From positions 62,001 through 126,000 of the forward strand of contig NZ_JBBPCC010000024.1 in NCBI RefSeq assembly GCF_038070315.1: DNA of 64,000 bases. The letters run 5' to 3'. Source of the DNA: Paenibacillus_G filicis (GTDB lineage Bacteria > Bacillota > Bacilli > Paenibacillales > NBRC-103111). Below, piece by piece: positions 8,472 through 17,171 of the stretch (its first letter is position 1; each line of letters begins with the position of its first letter). The notes beneath the pieces are model-generated. The model did no database searches and was not told the DNA's origin. It worked only from the letters and a program-made list of their open reading frames with translations. A program made the position numbers and the translations under genes.

Positions 8472-9728
8472 TTACAGATTAAAGACCAGGAATACGTTCA
8501 ACGCAATGACGATGGCTGAGATGATCCAGCCTAGCGTCGAGGTGACGCGATGATTCACCAGACCGCCCATAATCGACCGGTTGCTCGTGAACAAAATCAA
8601 AGGTATAAGTGCAAAGGCAATACCAAAAGATAAGACGACCTGGCTGACAATCAAAGCCTTGGTAGCATCAATCCCGAGCAGGATTAGCGTGAGCGGCGGG
8701 ATCGTCGTAATCGCCCGGCGAACGTATAGATTAATCCGTCTCTTGATGAAGCCCTGCATCACCACATCCCCGGCCATCGTGCCGACCGACGCGCTGGATA
8801 GACCTGCGATCAGTAGGGCCAGACCGAAGCAGACAGCCGTAGCAGGACCGGCCAGGACGCCGAACTGCTGATAAGCGACGATCAGATCGTCAACGACCAC
8901 ACCCTGCTGATGGAAAAGTCCCGCGGCGACAACGACCATCGCCATGTTGACTGCTCCGGCAATGACCATCGCCAGGATAATATCGATAAATTCCCATTTG
9001 AAGATTTGTTTCTTCTCCTTCTCATTCCGCCCAACGATGCGGTTCTGCGTCAGCGAGGAATGCAGATAGATCGCATGGGGCATAACCGTCGCCCCCAGCA
9101 TGCCTGCGGCCAGCAGCACGCTGTCTACGCCTTCGAAGCGGGGCGTAAGTGAACCGATCACGACAGCTCCCATATCGGGCTTAGCGACAAAGATCTGGAA
9201 GGCAAAGGCCAATACGACGATCAGCACCATCGCCGCGATCCCGGCCTCCAGGGAACGGAAGCCCCGGCGCTGCAGCTCCAGGATTGCGAAGGACCCGGCG
9301 GCTGTAATCAGCGCAGCCATCAGCATCGGGATATCGAACAGCAAGTACAGACCGAGTGAAGCGCCGATAAATTCAGCCAGATCCGTAGCAATAATGACAA
9401 GCTCGCTCTGTATCCACAGGAAAATGGACACTCCCTTCGGGAACCGTTCCCTGGCAATTTCAGGGAGATTCCGGCCGGTCGCAATGCCGAGCTTGGCAGA
9501 TAAAGATTGAATCAGCACGGCCATCAGATTCGATACCACGACTACCCATAACAACAGATAGCCATATTGAGAGCCTGCTGTCAGATTCGTCGCAAAATTG
9601 CCGGGGTCCAGATACGCTACCGCTGCAATAAAAGCAGGCCCAAGGAATGGCAGCAGCCGTTTCATTCCTCTTGTATCTCCACGGAGCACCGAAGCCGCGG
9701 CCATTGTTGTTTTGTCATGTTCAGTCAT
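8472..9728 (-). CDS. mntH: NRAMP-family manganese(II)/iron(II):proton symporter
   Basis: 418-residue Nramp transporter with 11 predicted membrane helices that imports Mn2+ (and Fe2+) with protons. The first helix has the metal-binding DPGN motif (YLDPGNFATN), and helix 6 has the paired metal site ATVMPHAIYLHSSL with the conserved MPH. The ATG at 9728 is preceded by GGAGGG at a good distance. Upstream there is a strong sigma-A-like promoter and a sequence resembling the MntR operator, consistent with manganese repression as known for Bacillus mntH. It is a single gene with its own terminator. Length and motifs match intact family members. Confidence 0.95.
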   Translation of the reverse strand: MTEHDKTTMAAASVLRGDTRGMKRLLPFLGPAFIAAVAYLDPGNFATNLTAGSQYGYLLLWVVVVSNLMAVLIQSLSAKLGIATGRNLPEIARERFPKGVSIFLWIQSELVIIATDLAEFIGASLGLYLLFDIPMLMAALITAAGSFAILELQRRGFRSLEAGIAAMVLIVVLAFAFQIFVAKPDMGAVVIGSLTPRFEGVDSVLLAAGMLGATVMPHAIYLHSSLTQNRIVGRNEKEKKQIFKWEFIDIILAMVIAGAVNMAMVVVAAGLFHQQGVVVDDLIVAYQQFGVLAGPATAVCFGLALLIAGLSSASVGTMAGDVVMQGFIKRRINLYVRRAITTIPPLTLILLGIDATKALIVSQVVLSFGIAFALIPLILFTSNRSIMGGLVNHRVTSTLGWIISAIVIALNVFLVFNL

Positions 9729-9742
9729 GCGGATCCCTCCAA

Positions 9743-9764
9743 GAAAAGTTGCTTGTATGCAAAA
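9743..9764 (-). promoter_or_regulatory. candidate MntR operator of mntH
   Basis: Read on the minus strand, TTTTGCATACAAGCAACTTT agrees at about 15 of 20 positions with the Bacillus subtilis mnt-type MntR site as I remember it. It lies between the promoter and the start codon. The assignment rests on similarity and on the identity of the gene. Confidence 0.5.
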
Positions 9765-9792
9765 AAATTAGTATCACACAACTTTTGCTTTG

Positions 9793-9821
9793 ATTATAAT
9801 CCCATCCTTTAGAAATGTAAA
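9793..9821 (-). promoter_or_regulatory. sigma-A promoter of mntH
   Basis: TTTACA (9816-9821), a 17-base spacer and TATAAT (9793-9798) on the minus strand, about 65 bases before the mntH start. Confidence 0.75.
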
Positions 9822-9876
9822 TGTTTGATTTTAAAATTTTCAGTGGTTTATTTATGTGTAAGTTGGAAGCTACGCC

Positions 9877-9922
9877 AAAAAAAGAAAAACGCATTCAGGC
9901 CCGTTTCCGGCCCGAATGCGTT
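9877..9922 (-). terminator. terminator of the EF-G-binding protein gene
   Basis: Long hairpin on the minus strand. The arms, about 14 bases each with one bulge (9888-9902 and 9909-9922), enclose a 6-base loop, followed by a T-rich tract. It sits about 20 bases past the stop at 9944. Confidence 0.85.
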
Positions 9923-9943
9923 CAGTATGAGCTTGTTCGTCCA

Positions 9944-10606
9944 TTAAGATGCAGAATATCCCGTCACTTCTCGAATGAATTTTTCCAGGACGGTGACATC
10001 CGTAATGTTCTTGTTGCATACGTGACTGTCTACACATACATAATTGCCAATGGCTTTATAATAATCCGATGAAGCGTTGGCAGGCTTTGTTTTCGTAACC
10101 GCTGTGAATAACGCAAGCTCTTCGTGCCGGTTGCACAAGAAGCATACACCCTTATTCATCGGTGTAAATCTGCCTTCGATACCCATGAACTGTCCGTTCA
10201 GAGGATAGACGAGAAACATCTTATTGACCGCAATGTCGACCCAGCCCAGATAAGTGGTGCGCCGGTAATCGATCTCGCTGAGATCAGGTATTTTCAATTT
10301 CTTAATTTTAGGAAAAAGTTTATTGAGCTGCTTTCCCGTTACTTGCCCGAAGTCCGTCAAATAAGGCTCGAGTGCCTGCAAATACTGCTGGAAATCTTCC
10401 GTCGTCTTCAAAGTCGAAATCTGATCCAGCTGCTGCTTTTGGAGCTCTGTGGCTTCCGGGAATGCTTCTGAAATTTTATGTTGAGCACTGTATCTAACCG
10501 ATTCCACGACTTTCGGATCGGACACGGTCTGGCATGCCTGCTGCAGCAGACCGGCTTGTTTCTTAATAACGTTATATTGATGGTTTCTAATGAATGGTGT
10601 AACCAT
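9944..10606 (-). CDS. FusB/FusC-family elongation factor G-binding protein
   Basis: 220-residue two-domain protein of the FusB/FusC (EF-G-binding, FBP) family. Members bind EF-G and release it from fusidic-acid-stalled ribosomes, giving fusidic acid resistance in staphylococci. Here the N-terminal part (about 1-80) is helical. The C-terminal part is a treble-clef zinc domain with CFLC (about residues 155-158) and CVDSHVC (about 192-198) supplying the metal-binding Cys/His set. The conserved GWVDIA and FTPMNKGVCFLC stretches fit the family. The ATG at 10606 is preceded by AGGGG. Chromosomal FBP genes are common in Bacillales, so this is probably intrinsic rather than acquired resistance. Confidence 0.85.
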   Translation of the reverse strand: MVTPFIRNHQYNVIKKQAGLLQQACQTVSDPKVVESVRYSAQHKISEAFPEATELQKQQLDQISTLKTTEDFQQYLQALEPYLTDFGQVTGKQLNKLFPKIKKLKIPDLSEIDYRRTTYLGWVDIAVNKMFLVYPLNGQFMGIEGRFTPMNKGVCFLCNRHEELALFTAVTKTKPANASSDYYKAIGNYVCVDSHVCNKNITDVTVLEKFIREVTGYSAS

Positions 10607-10862
10607 TGCTTTCAGCCCCTTATTATTTTAATGAAGAAAATAAGGTGCAAAGCCCATTATTAGAAACGATATAAGCTATTTACGGGCGATCAAATCATTG
10701 ATCATCTCCGCCCACGCAAAGTATCGCCCCTAGTTAGGCTTTGCATGAGCTGTATCGAGTCGCGGCAAATTGATTTGCCATCTTTACCGACCACCTTTCA
10801 TGTCTCATTATAAAAGCTATCGCGCTCAGCCGCAAATCCTAATTCTCACAGCCGTACCTGCT

Positions 10863-12548
10863 CTACCTCGCGGCGAGCTCGGCCAGCGCGCTAAGGGGGG
10901 CTTTCAGCTTCCCTTTCTTCTCCTTGCCAGCCAAGGCTTGAAGCTTATCAGCTCCGCCCCAGATGATATCGATCACATGCGCAGCCTCATAGCCCTCACA
11001 GGTCTGAAGACTGGCCGCGAGCGCCTGCAGATTGTCTGCGGATTTCCAAGCTGTGCGCTCCTTCAGCTTGACCGAATCTGTACAGCCCAGCAAGCAAGCC
11101 GTCAGAGTCGGGATCGTGTCTGGATTGACGCCATACTTCTGCGCCCATGCCAGTGTGAACCGATCCTGTACCGATTGATGCTCTCGGTCCAGCAGTGCCA
11201 TATATTCCCTCACGAGCGGAAAATACTCAGGATCTGCAAGTCCCAGGCCGAATACCGCGTAGGTGCCGGGCATGCCATTTTTCTCTCCCTCTGTATCGCC
11301 ATACCATTCGAATTCCGCCATCGCCAGTCTGGCGTAAGCCTCCAGCTTCGGATGCAGATCGGGATACTGCAAAGCATTGGCAAAGAAAGAATGGGTCTGG
11401 CTTCTAGCCAATCCCTTGATCGGCAGGTAGTGCTTCGTCGCAGACTGGCACTGAATCAGATAGCTCTTCGGGAAGCCGCTGCTAAGCAGACGGATGATGA
11501 AATCCAGCGCCTTGGCGTAGCTCTCGGCCGACTCTCTCAGGATCTTGACCGTGATCGTCGCAAACACATCATGTGCCTTGCAGGTAACATGCTCATCCTT
11601 GTAGCCGATTTCCTCCGGCTTCCAATCGCCGCTGCCTTCCTTGACTATACGCGCTGCACGGTCGCTGCCTAATTCCTTTGCCCGGTCCAGATAGCCGAGA
11701 CCGGTGCTGCGGCTATAGTTGGGCTCATACTTCAGGATAAGGATCGCCGTAAACAGCAGCAGCTCCAGCGCCTGCTCATCTGGCTCAGGCGCGGTCTGAG
11801 ACTCCCGGAGCTTATACTCCTTGCGGTGCCATTCCTTCGCATGAATATCGTAATAAAGCGGAAGCAGACCGTTCTCTACCCAGCTCCTCAAGGCACTGAT
11901 TATATGATGGCGGTGCTGGAGCACGCTCTCCCTGTTTCGCTTGTTCATCTCGACGATCCGTTCATAAATCTGGATGAAATCCTTGGCCGTCAAGTCCGGG
12001 TACAGCTCCGGATTCACGAGATGCCTCGCCAAAAAGAACGTCTCCAGCTCATCGGTTGGTATAGCGCTTGGGGGCTCCATCAGCTTGCTCTGAATGTATG
12101 CCTCGATGTTTCCAAGAAGCTGCTGCTTCTTGAGCGGACTCACGACCCTTAGCAGCACCATCCGGCTGATCCCTTCGCTTGTCCAGAACGTGCCGTGAAC
12201 CGTAAAGGCAAAGTCGAGCAGCGCCGTCTGCTGCCGCGCTTCGATGAGGGGCCGAAGCCGCCGATCAATACGAGGCTGCAGCTCCTCCACGAGCTGGGCG
12301 TCCGTCAGACGGTTGGGCTGAGGCACACCCCTATATTCAACCTCAGCTATGCTGAAATCAAAATCCGAGGAGAATACCTCGATGCTTCCTTGCTTGTATT
12401 CGATACGGACAAAATCATAAATGCCCGCCTGTAAGGTCGTACGCCCGGCTATCACATCGGCATCTCTGATGCTGATTTGTTCGAACCATTGACTGATCGC
12501 TGACGCAATATCGTCCGATATGACATCCCAGTCCAACTCCTGCTTCAT
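10863..12548 (-). CDS. conserved protein of unknown function, possibly DUF6138-like
   Basis: 561 residues, predicted cytoplasmic: no signal peptide and no membrane segment. It is mostly helical in its second half (AKELGSDRAARIVKEG and similar Sel1/TPR-like helix pairs). The overall pattern resembles Bacillus proteins annotated DUF6138, but this is recalled, not checked. No catalytic motif could be recognised. The 250 bases between it and the FusB-type gene hold no gene. It stands between the FusB-type gene and a flavoprotein gene, each with its own terminator, so it is probably monocistronic. No function is proposed. Confidence 0.6.
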   Translation of the reverse strand: MKQELDWDVISDDIASAISQWFEQISIRDADVIAGRTTLQAGIYDFVRIEYKQGSIEVFSSDFDFSIAEVEYRGVPQPNRLTDAQLVEELQPRIDRRLRPLIEARQQTALLDFAFTVHGTFWTSEGISRMVLLRVVSPLKKQQLLGNIEAYIQSKLMEPPSAIPTDELETFFLARHLVNPELYPDLTAKDFIQIYERIVEMNKRNRESVLQHRHHIISALRSWVENGLLPLYYDIHAKEWHRKEYKLRESQTAPEPDEQALELLLFTAILILKYEPNYSRSTGLGYLDRAKELGSDRAARIVKEGSGDWKPEEIGYKDEHVTCKAHDVFATITVKILRESAESYAKALDFIIRLLSSGFPKSYLIQCQSATKHYLPIKGLARSQTHSFFANALQYPDLHPKLEAYARLAMAEFEWYGDTEGEKNGMPGTYAVFGLGLADPEYFPLVREYMALLDREHQSVQDRFTLAWAQKYGVNPDTIPTLTACLLGCTDSVKLKERTAWKSADNLQALAASLQTCEGYEAAHVIDIIWGGADKLQALAGKEKKGKLKAPLSALAELAAR

Positions 12549-12704
12549 CGCGAGCTGTCACCGCCTATGTGTCTAAGATGTAGGATTGCTCTACTTCCCG
12601 CCGAATCTATGAAAGCCTTAAGCAATAATAGTTTATATTATCGAAAAAATACGCATAGGACAACACTCGCAATCGCTAGAGTCCGGGAAAACATCACGCA
12701 TGAC

Positions 12705-12748
12705 AAAAAGCCGCTGCCGTGTTGCCTCGCGGAACACGACAGCGGCTT
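12705..12748 (-). terminator. terminator of the flavoprotein gene
   Basis: 16-base arms with one mismatch (12708-12723 and 12733-12748), a 9-base loop and a T run on the minus strand, about 35 bases beyond the stop at 12782. Confidence 0.85.
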
Positions 12749-12781
12749 ACCTGACTCGAATTCTCCCTGTTTATCCGGATG

Positions 12782-13948
12782 TCATTCGCCCAGCGCCCGC
12801 TGGGCCAGCTGCCGGATGGCCGCATCCTCCATCGGGGGATTATGCAGCCCGAACCGGACATCCCGGTACATCCGCTGCAGGGGGTTCGAGGCGGCCAGAC
12901 TATGGGCGCCCACGATGCGCATAGCCTTGTCCACGACAGACAAGGCCGTCTGGATAGCAACAACCTTGATCGCTGCCAGATCGGGCGCCGCCTGTGCATG
13001 ATGCTGCAGATGCTCCTGCTCCCAGCGCCCAGCCAGGCCATACAGAGAATGCCGCGCGGACGACAGCTCCAGCTCGATCTGCCCGATCAGCTGCCGGACA
13101 TGCGGAAGCGAAGCGATCGGCTTGTCCAGCGAGTTGGGCTGATACTTCTGGGCAAAGCGGAGCGCTTCCTCGCGGGCGCCTAGCGCTATTCCCAGATAGG
13201 TAGCGGGAATAAACAGCATATAAGGAATCGGCTCTGAGAGGGCCGATACATCCGATCTCTCGAACAGCTTGGCTTCGTCTGGAACGGCAACGGCTTCAAG
13301 CACCAGCTCATGACTGCCCGTCCCCCTCATCCCTACCATGTCCCAAGTAGGTTCGACTGACAATCCCGGAGCCTCCCTCGGGATCAGGAATTCCGAAATA
13401 TGCTGAGCCTCCGTGTCGAAGGCCGAGATAATGAAGTAATCCAGTGCCGGGGCCAGTGATGCAAACGTCTTGCGTCCAGTAATTCGATAGCCTGAATCCG
13501 TCCTCTCCGCCCTGGTCTGCGGAATGCCTCCCCGTGACGGGCTGCCGGTAGCCACCTCCGTCTCTATGCGGTTCACTAGCGCACCCCGCTCCAGCACGTC
13601 ACGACACAGCGCGGCGAATACCCGGGGCTCCCGCACCCGGGTTTGGGTGAAATGCATCGTAAACATATGCCAGCCAATCGCCAGTGCTATGGAGGCATCT
13701 CCTTGGGCGATACGTTCTTGGTATAGCAGCAGGTCTGTCAGTGTGATCTCCGAACCTCCGAATTGCCGTGGGACTGTCAGTACTGGATAGCCGATCCGCT
13801 TCAGATCGGCCACCAGGCTGTAGTTGAAGCCGTTTGTCTCATCGGCCCTTCTCGTTTCCGCCGCATGCCTATCCACCACTTCGCCGATGCGGCGAAGCCA
13901 GTCCTTCTGCGTATCTGTCGTTGCAAACCAGTCTTGTATGGAAAACAA
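12782..13948 (-). CDS. acyl-CoA dehydrogenase-fold flavoprotein (DszC/SfnC/YdbM-like)
   Basis: 388-residue protein of the acyl-CoA dehydrogenase superfamily: an N-terminal helical domain, a central beta domain (about 125-235, with RITGRKTFASLAPALDYFIISA) and a C-terminal four-helix domain. The C-terminus (GAHSLAASNPLQRMYRDVRFGLHNPPMEDA) resembles the DszC/SfnC and Bacillus YdbM branch. In that branch the usual catalytic glutamate is absent and several members are FMNH2-dependent monooxygenases acting on sulfur compounds. A role in sulfur scavenging is thus possible but not shown. Translation begins at TTG (13948), nine bases after GGAGG. The gene is single with its own terminator. Confidence 0.8.
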   Translation of the reverse strand: MFSIQDWFATTDTQKDWLRRIGEVVDRHAAETRRADETNGFNYSLVADLKRIGYPVLTVPRQFGGSEITLTDLLLYQERIAQGDASIALAIGWHMFTMHFTQTRVREPRVFAALCRDVLERGALVNRIETEVATGSPSRGGIPQTRAERTDSGYRITGRKTFASLAPALDYFIISAFDTEAQHISEFLIPREAPGLSVEPTWDMVGMRGTGSHELVLEAVAVPDEAKLFERSDVSALSEPIPYMLFIPATYLGIALGAREEALRFAQKYQPNSLDKPIASLPHVRQLIGQIELELSSARHSLYGLAGRWEQEHLQHHAQAAPDLAAIKVVAIQTALSVVDKAMRIVGAHSLAASNPLQRMYRDVRFGLHNPPMEDAAIRQLAQRALGE

Positions 13949-14152
13949 GTATGCCTACCTCCCATTTATCATTTATTACTAGTTATTCGATGCATTTAAT
14001 ATGAATTAAATCATAGCACGAGTTCCTTATTTTGTATATTTCTTCCACTCCGTTTTCATTCTAATTTATACTCATGGGATGAAACTTTCCATGCCTGCTC
14101 TTCGTCAAATCTTCAATAGCTTTGCATTCTCTCGAAGGAAAGGCGGTTACCT

Positions 14153-15568
14153 ATGCGGAATTCTTATGTATGGGCGTTGGCCTCAGGCCTCATGCTGCTG
14201 CCGAGCGTCGCTCAAGCTGCGTATCCAAGCCCACCGGCAATCTCCCTTCAGCGGGAGACTCCTGCGTATGAAAGTCCTTGTGTATGCGGGAAGCCAGTGC
14301 TGGGCATCTCTCCCCAGCTGATCTACATCACGGATTCTTTAGTGCCGCCAGAGAATGCCGCTACGAACTGGTACAAGGTGGCAACCTGGCAGGGTCAGAA
14401 ATGGATTCAATTGCAGGAAAGCGACTGGACGGGCCAACAGGAGCCGGATAACTCCCTTCTCGTCCTGCTTCGCTCTGCAGCTCTGTACGATGAACCTCGG
14501 CTTTCCGCCAAGAGAGAGGATGCCATCGTGGCTCAAACCGTGCGTGTTCAAGCGAGAGTTGGCGAATATTTTCAGATTGATACCTGGCTCGGTCCCAAGT
14601 GGATTCGGCACAGCGACGCTATGCTGTTCGACGTTCAGGCTGTCGATGAGCCGCTTGTACTCCAGTCTGCAACAGCTGTCTTCGAGCTGCCGGATGCTGC
14701 CTCCAGACAGGTCACGGAGCTCTCCCCGCAAACGGTGCAAGCCTTTGAGCGGTCCGGAGCATGGGTACATATCCAAACCTGGCTGGGTCCCATGTGGGTG
14801 AATCCGGCCATCGCCCAGCCTGCTGCCGCTGTTCCGGCAGAAGCAACCATCGAGCTGACCAGGCCGGTGAAGCTGTTCCGGTACCCTACCTTCGAATCCA
14901 GATCACTAGGCACCCTCGCTCCTCAATCCGTCCAGGTCTTCGAACGTTCGGGCGGCTGGGTTCGGATTCACAGTGAGTGGATGGGAGATGTATGGCTGTA
15001 CCCCATGCAGCCGGCAGGCTCTTATCAGGAGCCCGACCCGGTAATACCGGTTATAGTCACCGGTGGATGGAACTCGACTATCCGTGAAATCGGTGGGATC
15101 GGAGGCAGAGAAGCCCCGCTTTCCGTAGAGCTTGGCTTCCAGGGCTTCTCTTATGATCCAGAAGCACAGAAAATGCTCTTGAAAGCCGGAGACACCCTTA
15201 GTCTGGACGCTCATCTCTTTAATGTTACGCAGAATAAGCTGGAGCTGACCACTCCCGTCAGTCTGCGGATTGAGATCGGACGCGTGACCGGGACGGATAT
15301 CAAGCCTGTCTGGCAGGCGGCACTGCCGGTATTTACAGAAAAGCTCCTTCCGGCCTATACCTTAATCAGCACGGATGAGAAGATCAGCTGGCAGCAGACG
15401 GATAGCCAAGGACTCACTCTGCCGGAGGGAGACTATGAGCTCCGGCTCTTGCCGCTCGCTCCCGTCACTTATTTCGCTGAAGGCCTGGAAGGTACGAAGG
15501 AGAACCCAAAAGAAGCGGAACTCCGCAATCATTACACGCGAATGCCATTCCGAATCTCGGCCCCCTAA
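14153..15568 (+). CDS. exported protein with four SH3-like repeats and a C-terminal BsuPI-like domain
   Basis: 471 residues. A signal peptide (MRNSYVWALASGLMLLPSVAQAA) is followed by four SH3-like repeats at about residues 30-92, 100-165, 168-222 and 229-289. Each repeat ends in a W-x-I/V-x-TW-x-G-x-x-W block (WYKVATWQGQKWI, YFQIDTWLGPKWI, WVHIQTWLGPMWV, WVRIHSEWMGDVWL). The last ~150 residues look like a beta-sandwich of the BsuPI (intracellular proteinase inhibitor) type, with alternating strands and LPEGDYELRLLP near the end. It is probably a cell-wall-associated or secreted binding protein; no enzyme motif is seen. The ATG at 14153 follows AAGGCGG. Family assignment of the C-terminal domain is tentative. 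Confidence 0.75.
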   Translation: MRNSYVWALASGLMLLPSVAQAAYPSPPAISLQRETPAYESPCVCGKPVLGISPQLIYITDSLVPPENAATNWYKVATWQGQKWIQLQESDWTGQQEPDNSLLVLLRSAALYDEPRLSAKREDAIVAQTVRVQARVGEYFQIDTWLGPKWIRHSDAMLFDVQAVDEPLVLQSATAVFELPDAASRQVTELSPQTVQAFERSGAWVHIQTWLGPMWVNPAIAQPAAAVPAEATIELTRPVKLFRYPTFESRSLGTLAPQSVQVFERSGGWVRIHSEWMGDVWLYPMQPAGSYQEPDPVIPVIVTGGWNSTIREIGGIGGREAPLSVELGFQGFSYDPEAQKMLLKAGDTLSLDAHLFNVTQNKLELTTPVSLRIEIGRVTGTDIKPVWQAALPVFTEKLLPAYTLISTDEKISWQQTDSQGLTLPEGDYELRLLPLAPVTYFAEGLEGTKENPKEAELRNHYTRMPFRISAP

Positions 15569-15771
15569 GCACGAACAACTTTTCAAGCTCCGGGTTCCTT
15601 GGACTAAAGTCTAGGTAAGTCCCGGACCTTGGTCCATACTAAAACACAACTATAGGGCGTGTTACAATCACCGGATCTCTTTTATCATTAAGTGTAATCA
15701 TGATTAGGAAGAAGATGGATAGATGTTGTCATTGATGGACATGATAAGGGGAATCCGGGAGGTTGCTTTCG

Positions 15772-16347
15772 ATGTATACATTTGTTCAAGATAAATTGCT
15801 TTTTCTGCAAAAATTTATACAGTCCCCGAAGCAGATCGGCAGCGTTATTCCCAGTTCCAGACATCTGGCCCTGCGCATGCTCGATGCGGTGGATTTCAAG
15901 CAAGACTTGCATATAGCCGAGCTTGGCTCCGGCACCGGGGCTATTACCCAGCATTTGAACCGCATCACGACGCCGGGCTCCCAGGTCTTTCTATTCGAGA
16001 AGGACCCCCAATTGCGTGCCGACCTGGCCAAGCATTATCCGGGCTATCATCCTTGTGCGGAAGCAACAGGGCTCAGATCCGCTATTCAGGAGCGCGGAGT
16101 CGATCAGCTCGACTGTATTATCAGCGGGCTGCCCTACTTTAACTTTCCGCAGCATCTGCGGGACGCCCTGATGGAGCAAATCTCGGTATCCCTGAAGCCA
16201 AACGGCCAGTTTATCGCCTTTCAATACTCGCTTCAGATGAAGGAGCAGTTTTCGCGGTATTTGGAGGTCGAAGCGATTCAGTGGACCTGGATGAATGTCC
16301 CTCCGGCCTTCGTCTATATTTGCCGCAAACGGGGCAGCCAACAATGA
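15772..16347 (+). CDS. class I SAM-dependent methyltransferase (phospholipid N-methyltransferase/rRNA dimethylase-like)
   Basis: 191 residues. The start MYTFVQDKLLFLQKFIQSPKQIGSVIPSSRHLA is typical of the PmtA-like group annotated as phospholipid N-methyltransferase. The SAM-binding motif I is AELGSGTGAITQHL (about residues 48-61), with acidic FEKD at motif II and SGLPYFNFP at motif IV. The substrate may be phosphatidylethanolamine or another amine, which is inference. ATG at 15772 is preferred over a TTG three codons earlier because GGGAGG lies nine bases before the ATG. The stop overlaps the start of the DedA gene (ATGA), so the two are translationally coupled. Confidence 0.82.
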   Translation: MYTFVQDKLLFLQKFIQSPKQIGSVIPSSRHLALRMLDAVDFKQDLHIAELGSGTGAITQHLNRITTPGSQVFLFEKDPQLRADLAKHYPGYHPCAEATGLRSAIQERGVDQLDCIISGLPYFNFPQHLRDALMEQISVSLKPNGQFIAFQYSLQMKEQFSRYLEVEAIQWTWMNVPPAFVYICRKRGSQQ

Positions 16348-16949
16348 ACTACAGCGCCTTAAACGACTGGATCCAGCATCTGGGCTATGCGGCATTGTTC
16401 TTTGCCCTATGGCTGGGCATCGTCGGCATGCCGATCCCCGATGAGGTCATCGTCATGACCGGCGGTGCGGTTACTGCCACAGGCATGCTCCAAACTCTAC
16501 CTGCCTTTCTGCTAACCTACCTGGGGGTTGTCACCGGCTTATCTATAGGCTACGTGCTAGGCACCTGGGTAGGAGCTCCTATTCTTCAGAAGCTCCAGCG
16601 TAAGAAAAATATGGGCAAGTACTTGGAAGCATCGCAGAACTTAATCCGCAAATACGGCAGCGCCGCCTTATGCTTCAGCTATTTTCTTCCCGTCATCCGG
16701 CATGTGGTGCCCTATCTTGTGGGGATCAATAAAATGAACTTCTGGCGGTACGCCGCCTATTCGTACACGACAGGCTTCGTGTGGACCTTGGTATTCTTCA
16801 TGCTCGGACGCTTTGTTGGCAAGGATGTTCCAAGGATCGGCACCTTGATCTATCAATATGGCTTCTATGTCATGCTGGCCCTCGTCGCAGCTGCAGCCTG
16901 CTACGTGATCATCAGGCTCGCCCGCGGCTATGCGAGAGGAAGGCAGTAA
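16344..16949 (+). CDS. DedA-family membrane protein
   Basis: 201-residue DedA (SNARE-associated/VTT domain) protein with five or so membrane helices. Members act as lipid (undecaprenyl phosphate or phosphatidylethanolamine) flippases or translocases in the cytoplasmic membrane. It shows the family's short N-terminal re-entrant part (IVGMPIPDEVIVMTGG), GYVLGTWVGAP, and FSYFLPVIRHVVPYLVGINKMNFWRYAAYS, which carries the conserved charged residues. The start ATG overlaps the TGA of the methyltransferase. Pairing with a lipid-methyltransferase-like gene suggests a role in membrane lipid handling. Confidence 0.88.
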   Translation: MNYSALNDWIQHLGYAALFFALWLGIVGMPIPDEVIVMTGGAVTATGMLQTLPAFLLTYLGVVTGLSIGYVLGTWVGAPILQKLQRKKNMGKYLEASQNLIRKYGSAALCFSYFLPVIRHVVPYLVGINKMNFWRYAAYSYTTGFVWTLVFFMLGRFVGKDVPRIGTLIYQYGFYVMLALVAAAACYVIIRLARGYARGRQ

Positions 16950-16970
16950 ACACCCTTACAGCCTGAGTCA

Positions 16971-17021
16971 AAAAATCGGACCAAGCTTGTGCCCGAGCGG
17001 CATGCAAGCTTGGTCCGATTT
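16971..17021. terminator. bidirectional terminator between the DedA gene and the mannosidase operon
   Basis: 17-base perfect arms (16973-16989 and 17005-17021) around a 15-base loop. T residues follow on the minus-strand side, and a shorter T stretch on the plus side. It lies at the convergent junction of the two transcripts. Confidence 0.85.
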
Positions 17022-17034
17022 CATAGAAACGATC

Positions 17035-17154
17035 TTATTTTCCGTAAACCTCGATTCCCCATATATTATTCCACTTATTGACGTTGCTGCCGTTTTCGTT
17101 GTATTTCACGCAGCGGCCATACACTTTTCGCCGATACACCTCGATTGAAACGGA
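17035..17154 (-). pseudogene. remnant C-terminal tail of a discoidin (F5/8 type C) domain protein
   Basis: Directly after the stop of the last mannosidase gene, the minus strand keeps an open stretch ending VKYNENGSNVNKWNNIWGIEVYGK and a TAA at 17035-17037. This strongly resembles the last strands of a discoidin/CBM32 domain. No start codon, ribosome binding site or rest of the domain is present. It is read as the leftover of a secreted glycosidase gene that once ended the operon. Confidence 0.6.
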
Positions 17155-17171
17155 ATAGATCCGACTCGTTC

